A DNA stretch of 64,000 bases from Penium margaritaceum (Eukaryota > Streptophyta > Zygnematophyceae > Desmidiales > Peniaceae): the NCBI GenBank assembly GCA_023375785.1, contig SZWC01000548.1, positions 114,072 through 178,071 on the forward strand, written 5' to 3'. The stretch's first letter is position 1. Every line of letters begins with the position of its first letter. Of the stretch, positions 58,050-64,000 are shown in pieces. The notes under the pieces are model-generated. The model did not search any database. It worked only from the letters and a program-made list of their open reading frames with translations, and had not been told where the DNA came from. The position numbers and the translations under genes are program-made.

Positions 58050-58707
58050 TTTAGTATCAGAGCCACATTCTGCCAGATTCAGCCAGCACAGGCCGTCACT
58101 TTCCGAGTGACAGGTTAGGGTCAAACCTTGTCCAAACTTGGTGATCAACCACGAGATCTTCAAGGTTCGTCAGACAAGCTTTCCAACGAGCTCAAGATCG
58201 CAATAATCCAACAATCGGATTGAGAGTTATGCTCAAAACAAGATTGGCCAGGGCTACACTGGCCAATCTTATTCTCTATGAGTAAGACTGTCGCCTTGTG
58301 ATGATCATAACTCTCTTGTTTCTTTGTCAAATTTAAAACGTGGCACATGTGAATTATAGTATACTTCTTAAGCTTTCTTTTGATGCAAAAATATTTTTAT
58401 TCCATTGATTTGTTTGGGAGAAACGCCGTTTACAAGCTGGCTGGTCTGAGTTGGAGTAGGAACAGAAGCATACCCTGTTTTCAAGAGGGCATATCTTTTA
58501 AAATCCTTTGTTGATGACCCTGTTTTATGGATTGATCTCAAAGTTTTTGAGCTGAATTTTCTAGTGATGAGCTCTGTTTTTCCAAATTCCCAGTGTGCTG
58601 GCATCTACAGTCCATTTTCTGTCAGGCAGATTTCTGGCAGAAGCAGCAGCAGAAGCAGGGGTAGCGCCGCCACCCAAGGGCAGGGTTGAGCATCACCAAA
58701 GCACAAA
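58050..58707 (+). other. Leader of element Q
   Basis: About 660 bp, non-coding, with the primer site at 58052-58063. It holds AAGCTTTCCAACGAG near 58188 and GATTGAGAGTTATGCTC near 58219. A short local repeat of TGGCCAG(G) (about 58246-58266) is not seen in other leaders. Confidence 0.8.
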
Positions 58708-59655
58708 ATGGCAGCTGCAGGCGTGGTAACAGCAGCCCAGCCCTTGGAGAGTCTGGAAGGACGTGACAACTTCACGTTTTGGAAGATCCCTACCCGCGTC
58801 CTTTTGGAGGAGAGGGGCTTGTGGGAGGTGGTGAGCGGCGACGAGCGCGCTCCGCCTCCACAGGCAAAATGCATCACCGCAACTGAGGTGGTGGCGGGAA
58901 AGATGCCGCGCAAAGGTGCAGTAGATGCAAGTTCATTTACAACTGTAGCGGCGGCGTATGAGGAGTGGAAGAAGAAGAACAGGTAGGCCTACAGGTTGCA
59001 TGTCAACACCATCACCAACCCGCATCTTCAGTATGTGAGTGACAAGGCTACTGCAAAGGAGGGATGGGACACGTTGTGCAAGAAGTATGAGAGCAAAGAT
59101 CCTGCATTCCTCATGCTTTTGGAGGAAAAGATGATGGCGCTGAAAATGCAGGGTGGTGAAGGGATGGAAGCGTACCTGGACAGGGTAAAGGAGCTGGCGA
59201 AAGAGCTGAGAGTGGCCGGTAACCGTGTGGAAGGACGCGCTTCATCCTCCTCTTGCTGAGGGGACTCCCAACCAGCTACGACACGGTGCGAGAGACGCTG
59301 GACTGCCAGCCAACTCTCGACCTCGACTTCATCTGCACACACCTGGTGCAGGTGGAATTGCATCGCAATGCAACAAAGCGCAATGGCGGCAGCAGCAGTG
59401 AAGCAGCTTTTGTGGCCACGAGCTCTCGCAGCCAGCAGCAGCAACAGCAGTCTGGGTAGCACAGAGGCAGAAAGAAAGGCAAATGCCACTACTGCCACAA
59501 AGAGGGACACTATAAAAAGGAGTGTTTCAAGCTCAAGAGGGACCAGAAGGAGCAGCAGCAGCAGCAGCAGTCATCGCAGCAGTAGCAGCAGAAGCAGTAG
59601 CAGCAGCAACAGCAGTCACAACAGCGTCAGCAGCAGCAGCAGCAAAACCAGGCTG
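58708..59655 (+). pseudogene. gag region of element Q
   Basis: It starts MAAAGVVTAAQPLESLEGRD and shows EERGLWEVVSGDERA, KKYESKDPAFLMLLEEKMMA and a zinc knuckle (about 59484-59525). A CAG-rich glutamine linker (59550-59655) is longer and more varied than in other copies. Broken. Confidence 0.87.
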
Positions 59656-61477
59656 GTGTGCGCCACTTTGGCAACATGAATGTGGCCAAGAGGTACGCGA
59701 CCATCTCTTCATGGCGAAGTCTGATATGTCGCAGGTGGAGAAGGCAGATCTCGCATGGTACAAGGACTCAGGGTGTACCAAGAGCCTCATACATCACAAG
59801 GAGTGGTTTACGTATCTGCTGTCCATCCCTCCCTGTCCTATCGCTATGGGAATGATCGGGTGGTGTATGCTGAGGGGATTGGGATTGTAGAGATGTGGTT
59901 GGAGACCTCACGTGGCATTGAAGTGGGAGTGTTCCATGGCGTGCTGTATGTACCTGATGCTACATTCAACCTCCTCTCAGTCTCCTCTCTTACAAACACA
60001 GGACTGCGCGTCATCTTCGATGATGACTATGGCTACATCCTCAACAAGGTTAGAGGAGAGGAGTTGGCCAAGTCGGTGAAGGAGGCCGACATGTATCGCC
60101 TGCTGTGGGCGACCAAGATCCCGCGTGAGCAGAGTCTTGCAGCAGAAGTGCAGGCGACAGATGGCGAGATCTGGCATGCGCGCTACGGCCACATCGGCAT
60201 GCGCGCCTTGCAGCAGCTTCAAGCAAAGCAGATGGTGCGTGACCTGCCTAGCATCTTTAACTTTGAGCAGCAGTTGTGCATCGGCTGTTTGGAGGGGAAA
60301 CAACACCGGGAGGCGTTCTCTAGAGCAGGAGAGCATGCGAAAGAGGTGTTGGAGCTGGTCCACACGGACTTGTACGGACCGATGTAGACCCAGAGCTTTG
60401 GAGGCTCTAGGTATTTCTTGACCTTCATTGCTGATTTCTGCCGTTACAGTACTATGTACTTCCTTCCTTCCAAGGACCAGTGCTTTGACAGGTTCAAGGA
60501 GTTCAAGGCCATGGTGGAGAACTAGACTGGCAAGAAGATCAAGGCGTTGCGTAGCGATCGCGGTGGAGAGTACCTGAGCAAGGAGTTCCAGGACTACCTC
60601 GCAGCAGCTGGCATCAAGGCGTAGCATACCACGCCGCACTCGCCGCAGCAGAACGGTATAGGAAAACGCGCCAACCGTACCATTGTGGAGTCGGCGCGCT
60701 CCATGCTGCACGCGGCTCGGCTGACCTATGACTTCTGGGCTGAAGCCGTGAGCACTGCGGTCTATATCAAGAACCGTAGTCCAACTAAGGCGCTGGAGCA
60801 GATGATGTCGTACGAGGCGTGGTTCGGCAAGAAACCCAGCGAGGGTCATCTCCGAGCATTTGGCAGCCTGGCGCACATGCACGTGCCCAAGGAGAAACGG
60901 CATAAATGGAACGCAAAGAGTGCGTAGATGCTAATAATTGGCTACGACGTGGCAAGCAAGGCCTATTGTCTCTACAAGAGGGATACACGCCATGTCATCA
61001 TCTCCTAGGATGTAGTGTTCAACGAGAGCAACGTCATCGACACCAACATTATCTGTGAAGAGGCAGCAGAACTAGCAGCTGACGAGACAGTGGGAGCAGA
61101 AATCCTTCCTGACCCAGTCTCTCCTGATCCTTCATCTACTGTGACATTGGGAGAATCACTCTACTCTCCCATGTGTGATGCAGCAGATACAACACCATCG
61201 TCGGCAGAAGCAGAGGAGGGAGATGTAGCACCACCAGCAGCAGCAGTTGTGCCAGCAGCACCGCGCCAGCCGCCCGCTAACGCTCCAGCACCAGGTTGTA
61301 GGTACCCTCTTAGGGTGCGTTACAATCCTGGTGAGCGCGGCCAATTGTGGATGCTACAGAAACCAGAACAGATGAACGTCACAGTTGCAGCAGATTCAGA
61401 TGAGCCAACGTCATACAAGGAGGCCATGACTGCACCGGACGCAGTAGATTGGGCGCAAGCCGTGCAGCAGGAGATAC
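59656..61477 (+). pseudogene. pol region of element Q, to the start of RT
   Basis: Protease region (about 59700-59900), GAG-pre-integrase with WHARYGHIGMRALQQL and CIGCLEGK (about 60165-60300), and integrase core with SDRGGEYLSKEFQDYL (about 60330-60780). The integrase C-terminus and Pro/Ala linker (60800-61300) and the first residues of RT follow. Close in sequence to M but decayed. Confidence 0.87.
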
Positions 61478-61562
61478 CGTACTACCGCCTAAATTCGGAA
61501 ACTAATTAAGTATTTTTATTTCGGGTCCGGCCCATAAATAAGTCATGGATCCCTCGCCAGTT
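61478..61562. other. Unassigned 85-bp stretch between Q and R
   Basis: Sequence from CCGTACTACC to CCTCGCCAGTT matches no element in the window. It is AT-rich in the middle (TAATTAAGTATTTTTATTTC), unlike the GC-rich pol it adjoins. It may be host DNA, filler from a rearrangement, or the end of another repeat. Confidence 0.5.
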
Positions 61563-62300
61563 TGTTGGGAAAGGAGCCAGTCGGCTCAATTTCAGGTCCA
61601 CAGGAGCAAGTTCCAGGAAAATTCCAGATGCCTGCTCCGATCGTCGATCCGTCTTCACCATTGGAAAGATCAGGTGGCAAATTATCTACGGTCCAAGTTT
61701 TAGGCCGATCCAACGGTCGGATTGGGAGATATGAATTTTCGAAGTTTCGGGGGTCATGGACCATCGATGTCTGGGTGGCCATGGGTGATGGCTCCATGCC
61801 TTAGCCTGAGAAAAAAAAGAGGCAAGAGGTCCAGGGTCAAGACCTGATGGGAGAAATATCCAAAAAGGTCCTTGGTCTTAGGTTTGCCTTGTCAGAGTGT
61901 ACTGACTAGGATAAAGGTACCTCTCCTTACTTTTTAGGTGAGGTGAGATCCTTGTGTGCTAGCCATGGACACATGGCGATTCTCCATGGGTTTGTGGGTG
62001 ATGTGACCACTAGGAGTGTGCCATGAGAGCATTCTCTAGCTCTCTAGGTCGTGTGTGACTGGTCAGCCTGATTGTTAGGCTGATTCCCTCCCTTGTGTGA
62101 GATTGTGGACTCTAGTGTGTGAGCCTTAGCCTCCATGGCTAAGTGGTGTGGCTTGTGAGAGGGCTGACTTGCCCAAGCTCTAGCTCTATATGTACTCCAT
62201 CATTTTGAGTGATTCAACAACCATTCTTCAACAAAAGTGATGCCCTTTTAGTCCCACATGCTCGCTGCTCCAAGGCTCCCTCTCTCCTCCAGATCCAACA
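61563..62300 (+). repeat. Element R 5' LTR
   Basis: 738 bp, TGTTGGGAAAGGAG... to CAGATCCAACA. Confidence 0.92.
62187..62194 (+). promoter_or_regulatory. Candidate TATA box in the F1 LTR
   Basis: TATATGTA in the context AGCTCTATATGTACTCC lies about 107 bp before the LTR end. It is kept in nearly all F1 LTRs. A TATA box here would place the transcript start, and so the R region, in the last ~80 bp of the LTR. Inferred from position and conservation only. Confidence 0.45.
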
Positions 62301-62302
62301 TT

Positions 62303-62314
62303 TGGTATCAAAGC
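62303..62314 (+). other. Primer binding site of element R
   Basis: TGGTATCAAAGC, two bases after the LTR, one base from the initiator-Met consensus. Confidence 0.85.
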
Positions 62315-62944
62315 CAGATTCTGCCAGATTCAGCCAGCACAGGCCGTCACTTTGAGAGTGACGGGGTAGAGTCAAACCTTGACCAAATTTGACAATCAAT
62401 CCCTGAATCGTGAAGTTCGCAAGACAAGCTTTCCAACGAGCTCAGGATCGCGAAGATCCAACAGTCGGATTGAGAGTTACGCTCAAAACGAGGCCAGGGC
62501 TACACTCTTCTCTACGAGTAAGACTGTCGCCTTGTGATGACCATAACTCTCTTGTTTCTTTGTCAAATTTAAAACGTGGCACATGAGAATTGTAGTATTT
62601 TTTCCTGAGCTTTCCATTGGTGCAAAAATATTTGCCTTCCATCGATTCGTTTGGGAGAAACGCCATTTACAAGCTGGCTGGTCTGAGTTGGAGTAGGAGC
62701 AGAAGCATACCCTGTTTTCAAGAGGGCATATCTTTCGAAATCCCCTGTTGATGACCCTGTTTTATGGGTCGATCTGTAAGGTTTTGAGCTGAAATTTCTA
62801 GTGGTGGGCTCAGTTTTTCCAAATTCCCAGTCTGCTGTTATCTACAGTCCATTTTCTGTCAGACAGATTTCTGGCAAAAGCAGCAGCAGAAGCAGGGGTA
62901 GCGCCGCCACCCAAGGGCAGCGTTGAGCATCACCAAAGCTCAAA
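62315..62944 (+). other. Leader of element R
   Basis: About 630 bp without a gene, collinear with the leaders of B, C and Q. It contains AAGCTTTCCAACGAG (near 62428), GATTGAGAGTTACGCTC (near 62467) and AGCTTTCCATTGG (near 62609), the last module in a second copy. Confidence 0.8.
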
Positions 62945-63890
62945 ATGGCAGCAGCAGGCGTGGTAACAGCAGCCCAGCCCTTGGAGAGGCTAGAAGGACG
63001 CGCCAACTTCACGTTTTGGAAGATCCGTACCCGCCTCCTTTTGGAGGAGAGGGGCTTGTGGGAGGTGGTGAGCGGCGACGAGCGCGCTCCGCCTCCACAG
63101 GCAAAAGGCATCACCGCAGCGCAGGTGGTGGCGGGGAAGACGCCGCAGAAAGGTGCAGCAGATGCAAGTTCATCTACAACTGCAGCGGCGGCGTATGAGG
63201 AGTGGAAGAAGAAGGACAGGCAGGCCTACAGGTTACTTGTCAACACCATCTCCAACCCGCATCTTCAGTACGTGAGTGACAAGGCTACTGCAAAGGAGGG
63301 GTGGGACACGTTCTGCAAGAAGTATGAGAGCAAGGATCCTGCATTCCTCATGATTTTGGAGGAAAAGATGATGGCGCTGAAAATGGAGGGTGGTGAAGGG
63401 ATGGAGGCGTACCTGGACAGGGCAAAGGAGCTGGCGAAGCACCTGAGAGCGGCCGGCAACCCTGTGGAAGAGACGCGCTTCATCCTCCTCTTGCTGAGGG
63501 GACTCACAAACAGCTACGACACGGTACGAGAGACGCTGGAGTGCCAGCCAACTCTCGACCTCGACTTCATCTGCACACACCTGGTGTAGGTGGAATTGCG
63601 TCGCAATGCAGCAAAGCGTAATGGCGGCGGCAGCAGTGAAGCAGCTTTTGTAGCCACAAGCTCACGCAACCAGCAGCAGCAGCAGCAGTCTGGGCAGCAA
63701 AGAGGCAAGAAGAAAGGCAAATGCCACTACTGCCAGAAAGAGGGACACTACAAGAAGGAGTGTTTCAAACTCAAGAGGGACCAGAAGGAGCAGCAGCAGC
63801 AGCAGCAGCAAAACCATCAGTCTCCACAGCAGCAACAGCAGCAGTCACAACAGCGTCAGCAACAGCAGCAGCAGCAAAACCAGGCAGGAG
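62945..63890 (+). pseudogene. gag region of element R
   Basis: The ATG at 62945 gives MAAAGVVTAAQPLERLEGRA. The capsid-like part includes EERGLWEVVSGDERAPPPQA, EEWKKKDRQAYRLLVNTISN, KKYESKDPAF and QPTLDLDFICTHLV. A zinc knuckle CHYCQKEGHYKKEC lies at 63722-63763, then a glutamine-rich linker (63790-63880) leads into QAGVRHFGNMN. Gag would package element RNA in cytoplasmic particles. Well preserved, at most one or two breaks, so marked as a fossil with a nearly whole appearance. Confidence 0.88.
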
Positions 63891-64000
63891 TACGCCACTT
63901 TGGCAACATGAACGTGGCGAAGGAGGTGCACGACCGTCTCTTCATGGTGAAGTCTGACATGTCGCAGATGGAGAAGGCGGATCTCGTATGGTACAAATAC
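63891..64000 (+). pseudogene. Start of protease region, element R
   Basis: HFGNMNVAKE and KSDMSQMEKADL match the region just before the protease DSG of element M (52620-52730). The window ends before the active-site triad. Confidence 0.85.

Larger units (their letters stand above)
57311..61477 (+). mobile_element. F1 copia element Q (5' part)
   Basis: A plus-strand element: LTR 57311-58049, primer site 58052-58063 (TAGTATCAGAGC), leader, gag and pol up to the start of RT. It ends at about 61477 against an 85-bp unassigned stretch. The rest of RT, RNase H and 3' LTR are absent. About eight breaks in the part present. Confidence 0.87.
61563..64000 (+). mobile_element. F1 copia element R, running off the window
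   Basis: A plus-strand element with LTR 61563-62300, primer site, leader and gag, entering protease at the window end. At most one or two breaks are apparent in the part seen. Close in sequence to M and C. The left flank CAGTT cannot be compared with the right end. Confidence 0.9.

Overview
The window is a eukaryotic heterochromatin-like stretch made almost entirely of Ty1/copia-type LTR retrotransposons nested in one another. I found no host gene, tRNA, rRNA, CRISPR array or prokaryotic operon. Four of the five element families carry a primer binding site equal or nearly equal to TGGTATCAGAGC, the complement of the initiator-Met tRNA 3' end that is typical of plant copia elements. The coding parts are plant-type copia (gag zinc knuckle, DSG protease, HHCC/DDE integrase, YVDD reverse transcriptase, RNase H). 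I therefore infer a green-lineage genome (land plant or streptophyte alga), without being able to name a species.

Five families are used as working names. F1 has 738-bp LTRs (TGTTGG...CCAACA) and many copies: A, B, C, G, K, M, O, P, Q, R. F2 has ~1.0-kb LTRs (element E). F3 has ~1.2-kb LTRs (element F) and is related to F2. F4 has ~0.7-kb LTRs starting TGTCAACC (elements H, I, J, N). F5 has ~0.6-kb LTRs and no recognisable gag or pol (element L).

Layout: 1-604 holds a head-to-head pair of F1 LTR pieces and an F2 LTR piece. 605-6496 is F1 element A (minus strand). 6497-9594 is F1 element B, whose 5' LTR is split by F2 element E (9595-23493). E's own 5' LTR is split by F1 element C (9860-16450, target duplication GCAAT). 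23494-24051 finishes B's LTR. 24086-32101 is F3 element F (target duplication GGACA), sitting in an F4 LTR piece. 32253-34660 is a decayed F1-like copy (G) cut by an F4 solo LTR (H). 34661-54571 is an old F4 element (I) that received F4 element J (36251-42404, duplication TGATG), F1 solo LTR K (43897-48228, duplication CATAT; itself split by F5 element L, duplication AAAGG), and the very young F1 element M (49130-54143, duplication GTCTC). 54572-56017 holds an F4 scrap (N) and a truncated F1 copy (O). From 56018 the orientation switches and three plus-strand F1 copies (P, Q, R) follow head to tail to the window end.

Relative ages by eye from LTR pairs: M is youngest (2 differences in ~450 bp); A and F differ by about 3%; J and L by roughly 8-10%; E by about 12% in the part compared; B, G and I are older. 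Seven gap marks (two N runs, five single n) lie inside repeats, and several are flanked by repeated sequence, so parts of the order are probably assembly joins.

The most interesting signals are: a 370-bp chimeric junction duplicated at an exact 9255-bp offset; hairpins abutting the polypurine tract in three families; a shared post-pol block in F2 and F3; short sequence modules common to LTRs and leaders of different families; and the non-autonomous F5 element with a large internal region that matches no family I know.
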